Shown one piece after another: positions 9,051-18,373 of a stretch of DNA of 64,000 nt. The DNA lies in contig JAYUDN010000024.1 of assembly GCA_043739785.1 (NCBI GenBank), positions 1 through 64,000 of the forward strand, given 5' to 3'. Both the position numbers and the translations under genes were made by a program. Source of the DNA: JAYUDN01 sp043739785. GTDB lineage: Bacteria > Patescibacteriota > Gracilibacteria > BD1-5 > UBA2023. Within the stretch, counting starts at the first letter, position 1, and every line of letters begins with the position of its first letter. A model generated the notes under the pieces. It was not told the DNA's origin. It saw nothing but the letters and a program-made list of their open reading frames with translations, and made no database searches.

Positions 9051-9896
9051 ATGTCAGCAGAACTCACCGTCACATCCGTAGCCGAACACGCCGGTCCACA
9101 TATCGCTCCACCAAAGGGGGTACCGATTCTTGATTGGTCAGTCGGGGGGATTCATATTACCAATACGGTATTTTCGACATGGCTATTTATGGGGGTTCTT
9201 GCTCTGATTATCACTCTTTTTTATATGGCGATTACGACGGACAAGATGCCTCGTATGCGAGCCTTTGGGGTCGATGTCGTTCGCCGAATACTTGCCTATA
9301 GTATCAGCCTCATCGGAGATGAAAAAATCGCTAAACGATACTTCTGGCTCCTCGGAGGTCTTATGGTGGTGATATTCGTCGGGAATCTCTTTGGACTTAT
9401 CCTCGATTGGTTCGTGCTCGTTTCGAAAGATGAGTGGCTTGGAGCCTATCTGAGGCCTATCTATTCTGATCTTTCTACGACCCTTGTCTTCTCATTGACG
9501 GTTATCCTCGTCGCTCAGATTACCGCTATCTGGATGAAGGGACCAATACAACACTTCAAGCACTATCTGTTCAATTTTCACGGAGATACTATCGCTGAGA
9601 AATACGTCAGCGTGTTCATCGGTTGGCTGCACTTTGCTGGAGAGTTTATCCGTATCGGTTCACTCTCGATGCGTCTGTTTCTCAATATTTTCGTCGGAGC
9701 TATCCTCATCGCGGTCGTCGTCTACGTCGGGGAGATGATCCTCCCACAGTATACCGGAGGACTTTTTCGAATCATGGCGGTTCCGTTCTGGTTCTTCGAG
9801 CTCTTGGTCGCCTTCCTCCAGGGGTACATCTTCATGACGCTTTCGTCTCTCTACATAAGAGAGTCACTCCCTGAAAAAGAAGCCCACCACCACTAG
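9051..9896 (+). CDS. atpB: ATP synthase Fo subunit a
   Basis: 281 aa. Membrane stator subunit that carries the proton half-channels. Five to six hydrophobic segments are visible. The conserved helix bearing the essential Arg reads GEFIRIGSLSMRLFLNIFVGA, and the late segment FWFFELLVAFLQGYIFMTLSSLYI has the family Q and aromatic pattern. A His-rich tail (EAHHH) closes it. The ATG at 9051 gives MSAELTVTS and a short leader. No in-frame UGA. First gene of the atp cluster; atpI is not seen. Confidence 0.95.
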   Translation: MSAELTVTSVAEHAGPHIAPPKGVPILDWSVGGIHITNTVFSTWLFMGVLALIITLFYMAITTDKMPRMRAFGVDVVRRILAYSISLIGDEKIAKRYFWLLGGLMVVIFVGNLFGLILDWFVLVSKDEWLGAYLRPIYSDLSTTLVFSLTVILVAQITAIWMKGPIQHFKHYLFNFHGDTIAEKYVSVFIGWLHFAGEFIRIGSLSMRLFLNIFVGAILIAVVVYVGEMILPQYTGGLFRIMAVPFWFFELLVAFLQGYIFMTLSSLYIRESLPEKEAHHH

Positions 9897-10004
9897 ACGC
9901 TAGGGAGAAGGGAATAACCTTTCTCCCTGATGTTTATGAGTTACTCGGATACTACCTCTCCGTACCCTCAATCACAGGATTCTATTTTTTCATTTTTTTA
10001 TTGT

Positions 10005-10205
10005 ATGGAATATCTTCCTTTTGCTCTCATCGGTGTTATCGGTTCTGGAGTTGGTATCGGACTTATCGGTATGGGTGCGATGCAGGCTATCGGTCGCAAT
10101 CCTTCCGCTTCTGGAGATATCAATGCGAAAATGCTTACCGCTATCGCCCTCTGTGAAGTTCCTGGTCTTCTTGCCTTCGCAGCCCTTTTCCTTATTACTA
10201 AGTAA
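10005..10205 (+). CDS. atpE: ATP synthase Fo subunit c
   Basis: 66 aa, two-helix hairpin of the rotor ring, slightly shorter than usual (70-80). Helix 1 contains the GxGxGxG-like GSGVGIGLIGMGAM, the polar loop is IGRNPSASGDI, and helix 2 is AMLTAIALCEVPGLLAFAALFL type with the ion-carrying Glu in CEVPG. The Gln used by sodium-coupled c subunits in helix 1 is absent and Val follows the Glu, which suggests proton coupling. The ATG at 10005 is preferred to an upstream in-frame ATG. Confidence 0.93.
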   Translation: MEYLPFALIGVIGSGVGIGLIGMGAMQAIGRNPSASGDINAKMLTAIALCEVPGLLAFAALFLITK

Positions 10206-10290
10206 TTTTCACATAGAATACAGAAACAAGGAGAGATATGAAAAATCAATATCTCTTCAGATGTGCTGTGTATCGTAACTCATTTTCCCT

Positions 10291-10767
10291 ATGGATACCC
10301 TTATAGACTATGGATCACTCATTATTCAGGCGATAAATTTCGGAATCGTAGCATTCGTGCTCCGTAAGTTTTTCTTCGTACCCTACCTGAAGTTTCTCGA
10401 TGAAGAGGTCGAAAAACATATCTCCCTCGAAAAGAAACTCGCTGATTCTGATAACCTCGTTCATGCCGCGCAATCGGATGCGCTCGATATTATCGAAAAA
10501 GCAAAGGTTGATGCAAAAATGATGGCCTCAGAAATCGTGGATAATGCCCACCGTGAATGAGGTGAGATCGTAGCACACGCTCACAGGGATGCCGACGCTG
10601 CAAGGTCAAAGGGGTTTTCTGATATCGCGCTCGAGCGCAAAGAACTCTATGCAGAAATCAAAACTCGTGTGATGGATGTGGCATTGAAGCTCAATGCCAA
10701 GCTCTTCACCGATCCAAAAGCTCATAAAGAATTTATCGAAAAAAATACCGCTTCCATAGAATTGTAA
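10291..10767 (+). CDS. atpF: ATP synthase Fo subunit b
   Basis: 158 aa. One N-terminal membrane helix (IIQAINFGIVAFVLRKFFFVPYLKFLDEE) is followed by a long charged coiled coil (DSDNLVHAAQSDALDIIEKAKVDAK ...), the peripheral stalk. One UGA at 10558 encodes Gly in NAHREGGEIVAHAH. Position between atpE and atpH and the length of the family agree. Confidence 0.93.
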
Positions 10768-10820
10768 GCATTGATATAGAATAGTAGACCTCAGAAACAC
10801 TTTCAAAAAGCACTCTTCCT

Positions 10821-11168
10821 ATGACCTTCGCGCTCGCCACTCTCTCACGAGAGGAAATAACATTCTCACTTAAACTCCTCAAGGAGTACCGAAATGCCCT
10901 CAAGCAGATCGGAAATAGAGCTTCCCTAGCAGATATTGCCTTTCCGAAGGTCCATATTCGCGTGGAGTATGCTCCGCATGCGGGGATGGATCATGCGAAA
11001 AAAATGGTCGAATCTCTTTTTGAACGTTTTTTCCGAGATATTCCATATAGCGCTTCTACCACCGAGTTTACTGAAAATCCCGCCCTTTCTGGAGGGATTC
11101 GACTCTTTGCCGGAGATGAGATGATGGATATCTCCTTCGACCGCTTCATTCCTATACTGAAACAATAA
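10821..11168 (+). CDS. atpH: ATP synthase delta-like subunit, short
   Basis: 115 aa against about 180 in typical delta/OSCP. Only the C-terminal signature is clear: ENPALSGGIRLFAGDEMMDISFDRFI, matching the family xxPxLxGGxxxxxGDxxxDxS. The N-terminal six-helix domain is shortened. Place in the operon (after atpF, before atpA) supports the call. No UGA codons. Confidence 0.8.
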   Translation: MTFALATLSREEITFSLKLLKEYRNALKQIGNRASLADIAFPKVHIRVEYAPHAGMDHAKKMVESLFERFFRDIPYSASTTEFTENPALSGGIRLFAGDEMMDISFDRFIPILKQ

Positions 11169-11227
11169 TTCGCTCCGAACACTTCATAAACCTTTCACCT
11201 TCACCCTTTAACTTTCAACCCCCGCAT

Positions 11228-12748
11228 ATGTCTTCTTCTACTCAGATCGTCGATGGTCTCATCAAACAACTCGAATCACAGATTGACTCGGTCGATATTT
11301 CTCCTGAACGAGTAAACTCCGGTACCGTTGTTTACCTCGGAGATGGTATCGCGAAGGTCGTCGGCCTTCGGGACGTCGCCTACAACGAAGTCGTCGAATT
11401 CGAATCTGGAGCTCGGGGAGTTGCGATGAACCTCGAAGAGCACTATGTCGGAATCGTCATCCTCTCTGGATTTGCGACGATTCGAGAAGGGATGATCGCG
11501 AAGGCTACCAAGAAAATCCTCGAAATCCCGGTCGGTGAAGCCCTTCTCGGACGCGTGGTCGATGCCCTTGGAAATCCTATCGATGGACTTGGACCGATCA
11601 AGACGACTGAGCATTATCCAGCTGAGCGTGTGGCCTCAGGAGTGATGACTCGTAAGAGCGTCCACGAACCGATGGCAACCGGTATCAAGGCTATCGATGC
11701 ACTCGTACCTATCGGACGAGGTCAGAGAGAGCTTATCATCGGAGACCGTCAGACGGGGAAGACTCAGATCGCGATCGATACCATCCTCAATCAGAAAGGA
11801 AATGGGGTAAAGTGTATCTATGTGGCAATCGGACAAAAGGATTCCAAGGTCGTCGCTATTGCGGAAGAACTCAAAAAGGCGGGAGCACTGGATTATACGA
11901 TCATCGTCAATGCGGGAGCATCATCACCGGCAGCGATGCAGTGGCTTGCTCCGTATGCAGGATGTGCGATGGGAGAATACTTCATGTACAAGGGAGAACA
12001 CGCCCTCATTATTTACGATGATCTCTCGAAACACGCGAACGCGTATCGAGAAATGTCACTCCTTCTTCGTCGTCCACCAGGTCGTGAGGCCTATCCAGGT
12101 GATGTCTTCTACCTCCACTCTCGACTCCTCGAACGTGCAGCGAAGCTCAATGATGCTCTTGGTGCAGGATCACTCACCGCTCTCCCGATTATCGAAACTC
12201 AAGGAGGTGATGTTTCAGCCTATATTCCGACCAATGTGATTTCTATTACCGATGGTCAGATATTTCTTGAATCTGGACTCTTCAATGCCGGTATCAAGCC
12301 CGCAATCAATATCGGACTCTCTGTTTCTCGAGTCGGAGGATCCGCTCAGACGAAAGCGATGAAAAAAAATGCCGGAACCCTGAAACTGTCTCTCGCTCAG
12401 TATCGAGAACTTGAGGCCTTTGCTCAGTTTGCTTCTGATCTTGATGCGGATACGAAGAAACAGCTCGAACGTGGAAAGCGCATGGTCGAGATCCTCAAAC
12501 AGGATATCTACTCTCCAGTTGCTTTCGAAAAACAGGTTGCTCTTATCTTCGCTGGATCCAATGGATACCTCGATGGGATCGATGTCAAAGACATTCACCA
12601 GTTCGAATCTATCCTCTTTGCTGGACTCGATCGAGAAGCAAAAATCCTCACTTCCATACGGGAAACAAAAGACTTTGGTGATGAAACGAAGGCCAACCTC
12701 AAAACCTTCCTCGATGAAACTGTGCAGGTGTTTGTTAAACACAGGTAA
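11228..12748 (+). CDS. atpA: ATP synthase F1 subunit alpha
   Basis: 506 aa, normal length. Walker A GDRQTGKTQ near residue 175, the signature PAINIGLSVSRVGGSAQ near 360, and the alpha-type VSRVGGSAQ Arg finger. Regulatory and structural subunit of the F1 hexamer. Not one of its many glycines uses UGA. The 60 nt in front form a C/T/A tract without G (11184-11224 consists of CTTTCACC/CTTTAAC-like units). Confidence 0.98.
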   Translation: MSSSTQIVDGLIKQLESQIDSVDISPERVNSGTVVYLGDGIAKVVGLRDVAYNEVVEFESGARGVAMNLEEHYVGIVILSGFATIREGMIAKATKKILEIPVGEALLGRVVDALGNPIDGLGPIKTTEHYPAERVASGVMTRKSVHEPMATGIKAIDALVPIGRGQRELIIGDRQTGKTQIAIDTILNQKGNGVKCIYVAIGQKDSKVVAIAEELKKAGALDYTIIVNAGASSPAAMQWLAPYAGCAMGEYFMYKGEHALIIYDDLSKHANAYREMSLLLRRPPGREAYPGDVFYLHSRLLERAAKLNDALGAGSLTALPIIETQGGDVSAYIPTNVISITDGQIFLESGLFNAGIKPAINIGLSVSRVGGSAQTKAMKKNAGTLKLSLAQYRELEAFAQFASDLDADTKKQLERGKRMVEILKQDIYSPVAFEKQVALIFAGSNGYLDGIDVKDIHQFESILFAGLDREAKILTSIRETKDFGDETKANLKTFLDETVQVFVKHR

Positions 12749-12783
12749 TTGAGTACTATCCTATATATCTAGTTTTTTTAATT

Positions 12784-13068
12784 ATGGATAATAAAAGTCT
12801 TATTAAATCTCTCCAATTACTTTCTATGTCTATTGCAAGTACCTATTTGACTTGTTTACTTGTATGGGAATTTCTTCTATGAAAAAATACTTCAGTCATA
12901 AATATTCTTAGTTCACCTGTGTTCTTTTTGGCGTTGATTCTGAGTTTGCTTTCATACATGCTTCAATGATTTGGAAAAGGGGGAGCGCATGCCAATAAAG
13001 CCCTTATAGTAGGTTTCCTAGGCTCTTCTGTTTGGATCGTATCCTTCTTTATTATTCAGTTTAAATAA
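12784..13068 (+). CDS. Small membrane protein inside the atp operon
   Basis: 94 aa, readable only with UGA as Gly (two codons). It starts MDNKSLIKSLQLLSMS and has three hydrophobic stretches, about residues 10-33, 39-60 and 74-92, joined by a glycine-rich loop GFGKGGAHANKA. It fills the 335-bp gap between atpA and atpG, ends 15 bp before atpG and is on the same strand, so it is cotranscribed. Not atpI by position or sequence. Function unknown; an assembly or stator-associated role is only a guess. Confidence 0.7.
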
Positions 13069-13083
13069 TTCATATTCGTTATT

Positions 13084-13992
13084 ATGCCATCTGGTAAAGA
13101 AATAAAATCTCGAATCAAATCAGTCAAAAATACAGGGAAAATCACGAAAGCGATGGAACTTATTTCGACGGTAAAGATGAAAAAAGCACAAGAAAGTGTC
13201 GTCGGACTTCGTCCATTTGCTTTGGCGGCTCTGGAGATTCTCGGACGAGTCGGACACTCCACCGAAACCTTCGGTATATTTTCTCAGACTTTTCCAGAAA
13301 GTAAAAAAGAAATCATCATCATGGTTGCAGCCCAAAAGGGACTCTGTGGAGGATACAATATGAACGTGTTCAAGAAAGCGACCGAGTATATCCGAGATGA
13401 CAACGATGTTCCATTTACTCGTCACTATGACTATGTCGCTATAGGAAAGCGAGCTCGAGACTTTATCCTGCGTACGGGACAGTCTCTTATTGTTGATTTC
13501 TCGGATGAGATGAAGGATCCTCTCACTCAAGCAGAAACCCGAAGAATTGTACGATTCCTGATTAGTGAGTGGAAAACCGAGAAGTATTCGAAGATTTCAG
13601 TCGTCTACAATCACTATGTTTCAGCGATCAACCAAGTCCCGACTATTAAGCCTATTTTTCCTATTGTACGAGAAGATATTGTTGCGTTTCTTGAGAAAGT
13701 GACACCGGGTGTAGCACATGATTTCAACTCGACTGAGTATACGATCGAACCGAGTCACGAAGTAATTCTTGAATCTGTTATCCCGCTTATCCTCGATACG
13801 ATGCTCCACGAAACCCTTCTCGAAGCAAAAGCGAGTGAGCACGCGGCTCGAATGGTCGCGATGAAAAATGCGAAAGATAGTGCCAATAAAAAGGCCACTT
13901 CCCTGACCCTCGTCTACAACAAAACTCGTCAAGCTGCTATCACGAAGGAAGTTTCTGAAATCGTGAGTGGAGTCGAGAGTATGAAGGATTAG
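13084..13992 (+). CDS. atpG: ATP synthase F1 subunit gamma
   Basis: 302 aa, central rotor shaft. N-terminal SGKEIKSRIKSVKNTGKITKAMELISTVKMKKAQ and C-terminal MVAMKNAKDSANKKATSLTLVYNKTRQAAITKEVSEIVSG are the family's two coiled-coil strands, with GLCGGYNMN in the globular part. No UGA codons. Last gene of the first atp block. Confidence 0.97.
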   Translation: MPSGKEIKSRIKSVKNTGKITKAMELISTVKMKKAQESVVGLRPFALAALEILGRVGHSTETFGIFSQTFPESKKEIIIMVAAQKGLCGGYNMNVFKKATEYIRDDNDVPFTRHYDYVAIGKRARDFILRTGQSLIVDFSDEMKDPLTQAETRRIVRFLISEWKTEKYSKISVVYNHYVSAINQVPTIKPIFPIVREDIVAFLEKVTPGVAHDFNSTEYTIEPSHEVILESVIPLILDTMLHETLLEAKASEHAARMVAMKNAKDSANKKATSLTLVYNKTRQAAITKEVSEIVSGVESMKD

Positions 13993-14173
13993 ATGGTTTA
14001 TAGATTGATATTTTGAGTGATTATTTCACCTTACTGTGAAAATAAGAGAGATTTTATTCTGTCTGCTCCAAAAGCTAGAGTAGGTTTTCATTATCAAGTC
14101 TATTTCTTATTTCTGTCATTTTCACGACATTTTCGTCAGACTCTGAAGAAGGAACGATATAGAGTGAAGAAAA

Positions 14174-14200
14174 CTGGATTCTTTGTGCCTCAGAATGACG
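14174..14200 (+). repeat. Solo copy of the CTGGATTCTT/CAGAATGACG palindrome
   Basis: CTGGATTCTTTG, TGC, CTCAGAATGACG: the same ends as the repeats that flank the GIY-YIG gene at 4953-5347, here without a gene. It lies in the 474-bp gap between atpG and the SixA-like gene, in which I see no other gene. The gap also has two near copies of GATTATTTCAxCTTACT (about 14021 and 14280). Confidence 0.8.
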
Positions 14201-14417
14201 AAGTATTGATCTTACTTAGCTGAATATACTCTACCATAGACTAAAAAACACCAATTCGAACATACTACTATATCACTCGATTATTTCATCTTACTTTAAT
14301 AGTTACGCTAAGATTCTATTCTTGAATCAAAAGTCAGGATTTGTAATGATAGTTTTAGTATCAATTCTTCACTACACTAGGGATTTCTTTTTTGTCTTGG
14401 AGGAAATGAATCTATAT

Positions 14418-14444
14418 TTGTTTTTTTTGCGAAGTATTTATAAT
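14418..14444 (+). promoter_or_regulatory. Promoter of the SixA-like gene
   Basis: TTGTTT, 15 bp, TATAAT, ending 22 bp before the ATG at 14467. Confidence 0.5.
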
Positions 14445-14466
14445 AGAGCTATATTACCAGTATCCT

Positions 14467-15006
14467 ATGGGGCGAAAGCAACTTATTCTTGTGAGACATG
14501 CGAAGGCCTTCGAACCAGATGAGTTCGAAGGAGTCGATTTCGAGAGACCGCTCACGATTCATGGTGAGCATGCGATCTTCATCATGGCCAGATACCTACG
14601 ACTCATCGGGATCAAGCCGGATCAGATTATTTCGAGTCCATCAGTGCGTACCAAGGAAACGGCTGAAGTGATCGCGAAAAAGTATTTGGTCGAGTGTATC
14701 GACTGGCATGCGGATCTCTACAATGGTTTTCGGAAAGAGAAGGATGATTCTGATAAGATTCATCTCAAAGCAATCAGAACTGCCAAGCCTGAAACTAATA
14801 CCCTGATGGTCGTATGACACAATAGTGATCTTACTCAGTTCGTGACCTACCTCACGTGAGAGTGAATGCCGAGCATGAAAAAGGGGTCGGTCGTCGTCCT
14901 CTCGATTCCGGATAAGATGTCTTGGTCTGAGATTACGGCTGGAAGCCTTGAAGTCGTCTACTACCTCACTCCACAGTTTCTTCTCCTCGAGAATCTGGTT
15001 TCCTAA
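14467..15006 (+). CDS. SixA-like histidine phosphatase
   Basis: 179 aa. Opens with LILVRHAKA, the RHG catalytic motif in its SixA form, followed by DFERPLTIHG, ISSPSVRTKETAEVIA and MVVGHNSDLTQFVTYL with the second catalytic His in GHN. The Gly of GHN is encoded by UGA (14815), and two more UGA codons follow in TGEGMPS. SixA-type enzymes remove phosphate from phosphohistidine domains or act on small phosphoesters; the substrate here is unknown. RNase H follows 68 bp downstream. Confidence 0.88.
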
Positions 15007-15074
15007 CAAAGTATGTTCAGACTTCCCTTGATTGGAGAACTCGAAGTACTACCGTCGCCATATAACTAAAACAA

Positions 15075-15479
15075 ATGAAGTATATCGTATATACCGATGG
15101 AGGTTCCCGTGGGAATCCTGGAATATCTGGATGTGGGATTTATATTACCGATGCGCACAATCATCCGATCGAAAGGCGACATAAATCCCTCGGAATCGCC
15201 ACCAATAATATCGCTGAATATACAGCTGCTTACCTCGGGATTACGAGGGCGATCGAACTCTGAGCGACGGAGATAGAACTAAGAGCCGATTCGAAACTCG
15301 TGATCGAGCAACTTTCTGGGAATTACAAGGTAAAAAATCCAGAACTCAAGAATATATTCCTGAAAATTGGTGATGCCGTAGCCAAGTGGGGAGGGAAGAT
15401 TAAATACACTCATATCTATCGAGAGCATAATACGGAAGCCGATCGACTTTCGAATGTGGCAATGGATACCGCCAGGTAA
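15075..15479 (+). CDS. rnhA: RNase HI-like protein
   Basis: 134 aa. The catalytic pattern is complete: D in YTDGGSRGNPG, E in ATNNIAEYTA, D in LRADSKLVIEQL, and D in REHNTEADRLSN. It degrades RNA in RNA-DNA hybrids. The short, RNase HI-without-basic-protrusion form resembles the RBD-less RnhA/ypdQ type of Gram-positives. One UGA (15261) encodes Gly in IELGATEIEL. Confidence 0.9.
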
Positions 15480-15566
15480 CTTTCTTCACCGAGTAATTTT
15501 TGTGAGCGTATCAACTATTTTTCGAATGTGAACCAACATACTCTAGCTAACAAAGAAATTTTATCG

Positions 15567-16745
15567 TTAGATTTTTCCTATGAAATCCTCTCATTTTACG
15601 AATTCTACTTCATCCTTATTGTAGATAATTCATATCAATTCAAGAAAAGGAGAGTAAAGGAGCTCAGATGGCCCTACAATACTGTCAAACTGACTTCTCG
15701 GAATGAGAAAGACACCGATTTTTTTGAATAAATAATCGATCAACTCACTACAAAAAAAAGAGTTTTTATTTTGAAATATATTATTCATAGAAACAATTCT
15801 TCGAAAAAAATAAATAACATTGATACTAAAATATCAGCCTATCACGGCATACCATTGTTTGAGTTCCGAGAATCTATAAATCCTTTTCTTTTCCAGTATT
15901 TCTTGACGAAGTATCTCTATCTCATTTCTATACTGATTTAAGAGAAGCTGAGAAAGCTTTGGCCGCATAATAAAAAAGACTTCATTTTTTTTATTCTTTA
16001 AGAGTTGCGACACGATAATATGATTATTATCGGGAGTAGGATTAATATGTTCAACAGTATCTCACTCTACCCTCGAAATAACGGACGAGTGTGTAATATT
16101 ACTCTGTTGAGCAATAGATATGAGTCTCGAGAGATACGCCTCATCCAGGTATGGTTTCGTTTTATAGGAGAGGATAACATCTCCAACCTTTAAATTTTTC
16201 TTTTCAAATTCATATTCGAGAATATCCTTATGAAAGATATTTTGGATTTTGTATTCATCGCGTATGACCTGCATAGAAAGATTCGCAAAAAATATAGTAT
16301 TTGATAGCTTATTTTTAGCACTCTTGATACGTTTGAGAAGATATTTTTTTCGAGCATGCTGAAACCAGTGCTGATCTGAGAAGAAATCAATTTGCATATA
16401 CGTTTCTTGGTATATATGCTCGAGCTTTCTCAGAATTTTCTGACTTTTTTTTAGACGTGCCTGTATAAAATAGAGATTTGCATACATAAAATTGATTCGA
16501 ATTTTTCTTCCGATCTCAACGAGATTCATACGTTTATCAAAATTCTCTACTATGAACATGATTCCCGTGAGTAGGATGGTATTTTCTCGAAGGAGGTATG
16601 AGAATTTATCTTTATCTAAGCTTGGTACGAGCATGATATTTCCGATTTCTTCACTAAAAATCCTCATTCTTTCTCCAATTTTCTCCATAACATTGCTATC
16701 TATAAAATTATAGATTATTTTATGCTTTATTTTACCTTTTGACAT
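15567..16745 (-). CDS. Permuted papain-like (YiiX/NlpC-P60 type) peptidase
   Basis: 392 aa, visible in full only with UGA as Gly. After a 190-residue helical N-terminal region comes KVGDVILSYKTKPYLDEAYLSRLISIAQQSNITHSSVIS, then VFFIMRP and NSFFCSELIDYLFKKIGVFLIPRSQFDSIVGPSELLYSP. The GDxIL start, the His in THSSVI and the Cys in FCSELI are the order expected for circularly permuted papain-like hydrolases. These act on peptidoglycan peptides, lipids or isopeptide links; which applies here is unknown. An in-frame TTG at 16784 is an alternative start. The gene follows the E1-like gene by 25 bp in the same operon. Confidence 0.78.
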
Positions 16746-16770
16746 AGTGTGAGTGTATTTTTTTCGAACC

Positions 16771-17604
16771 TTACTTCCCTTCAAGGAGATTTATTTTTTG
16801 AGAATTCAGGTCCTGATCGTGATGACTGAGGAGAAAGTAAGGTGCTTCTGCTACGGGAAGACCTGCCAAGATCCGATAGAGAATGTTTCCTCAGAGACTC
16901 GCAACGGCAAATGATCCTGGAGCAATCTGTGAGGCCGGACAAGGAGTCCCATCTTCCATGATGGTAAGTGCCTGACTGATCGCATAGAGGACTTCTGGAT
17001 TGAGGTGCGGAGCGAGCTTCGTTACGACATCTGTATATGCTTGAGTGTAGTCGATAGCCTCTACGGAACCGGAGAGCGGAAGTCAGAATACCTTCCGGAA
17101 ACTATATGCTGAGTCACTCGGAAAGTAGATCAGTCCTCCATCGAATCCGATATTGAGGGCGGTTATTCTCGGTTTTCTTGCCTTCTCACACGCATCATGG
17201 AGGGCAACGATCGCTACAAGATCGACAAAATCAACGGTATCGAAAATAAAATCTGCTCGTTCTACGATACTTGGTATAGTTTTTTCGGTCAAAAAATCTG
17301 GAATTATTTCGATTTCAGCTTCTGGATTGATATCAAGAATTCGTTTTGAAAGGGATATCGCTTTATTGATCCCTATGTCGCTCTGGATATAAAACTGACG
17401 ATTCAGATTACTCAGGCTTACCGTATCTCCGTCAGCCAGGATAAATCGAGTGCATCCCATACGAGCCGCGAGACAAGCAAATGAGCTTCCCATTCCACAA
17501 CCTGCGATGAGTATTCGTAAATCGTGAATTTTTTGTTGAATATCGGGTGCGATGTAGTTTCGATTTCGAGCCGTAAGGCCTTCGTAGTGAGGAGTGGATT
17601 TCAT
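16771..17604 (-). CDS. E1-like (ThiF/MoeB/UBA) adenylating enzyme
   Basis: 277 aa. RILIAGCGMGSSFACLAARMGCTRFILADGDTVSLSNLNRQFY is the nucleotide-binding core of ThiF-type enzymes, with the DxDxVxxxNLNRQ motif and the Arg that contacts ATP. A later ADFIFDTVDF matches the family's substrate-loop region, followed by ALNIGFDGGLIYFP. The CxxC zinc pairs are missing, and Cys in TPCPAS is a possible thioester site. The family activates the C-terminus of ubiquitin-like or small carrier proteins; no such carrier gene is next to it. Two UGA codons are used. Pairs with a papain-like peptidase 25 bp downstream. Confidence 0.85.
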
Positions 17605-17839
17605 AGAGGATAGTGAAGAAATATTCAGACATTCGAGAGCTTCGAAGGTATGAAGAAATAGGTAAATCGAACTTTCCGCGGAGTCTTGTTTTATGGTACC
17701 ACATCCTCTCCACGAATGCAAATACACTCTATCAAACAGTATTTTTTGTATTCTGCGAGCGAAAATATCATAGGTGCTTACTCCTGTTTTCTCGCCTCTG
17801 TGCCCTTACAAGGGAATAGTATTCTACTGTGCTTTTGAT

Positions 17840-18032
17840 AACTTTGACTTTCGTATGGGAACGGCTACCATACTTCGGAGAGCGTACATCGCGCTTTCGT
17901 TATAAGTCTTGTGGTTTGTGAAAACCCTCGAACTTATCTTTATTCCCTAATTTTTTTATTATGACGGAACGAAGAGAAGATGAACGTCGAGAAGATCGCC
18001 GAGAGCGAACAGAAGAAGAGCAAAGTGTTTAG
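17840..18032 (+). ncRNA. Possible structured RNA with tiny ORF
   Basis: Three hairpins follow one another: GTATGG/CCATAC near 17856-17874, GAGAGCG/CGCGCTTTC near 17879-17899, and ATAAGT/ACTTAT (17901-17938) enclosing GGTTT/AAACC. After these, 17961-18032 can encode a 23-aa, almost entirely charged peptide (MTERREDERRED ...) and a strong terminator ends the unit. No known RNA family was recognised; I looked for SRP, tmRNA, 6S and RNase P signatures without success. It fills much of the 770-bp gap before atpD. Confidence 0.35.
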
Positions 18033-18074
18033 CACTCCTCGTAATTTCTCGAAAGAGATCTTCCTATTCTCGTA

Positions 18075-18112
18075 GAAAACTCCTCTCAAATGAGAGGAGT
18101 TTTCTTTTTTTT
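18075..18112 (+). terminator. Rho-independent terminator
   Basis: A 14-bp perfect stem (GAAAACTCCTCTCA and its complement) with a two-base loop, followed by eight T. It ends the short transcript that precedes atpD. Confidence 0.9.
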
Positions 18113-18323
18113 GGAGGTATAGTTTCAGTAACGAGAAGTGAAGTGATCTTCATATTCTACTGAGATACAGATATCCTTGAGGCAGTGTTCCTATTTTTTA
18201 ATCTTTTCATAGGCTTTTAGAGAAATATGAGCTACGATTGAGATGAAAGTATTCACTTCTATGGAAATCAAAAAAACAAAAGATATCTCGTAAAAAACGG
18301 AAGTGTTTTTCGCGAAAAATTCT

Positions 18324-18351
18324 TTGATTTTTGCCTACTTCTTCATATAAT
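18324..18351 (+). promoter_or_regulatory. Promoter of atpD
   Basis: TTGATT, 16 bp, TATAAT, 22 bp before the ATG. With the terminator at 18075 it shows that atpD-atpC form their own transcription unit. Confidence 0.7.
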
Positions 18352-18373
18352 CCGGTCGTTCTAATTTTTTCAT

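Noticed and set aside
14017..14223. 68-codon ORF after atpG
   Set aside because: It runs through the dispersed palindrome and has no protein-like features.
15528..15731. 67-codon plus-strand ORF with a GTG start
   Set aside because: It is antisense to the C-terminal part of the papain-like gene, which has a clear catalytic Cys motif.
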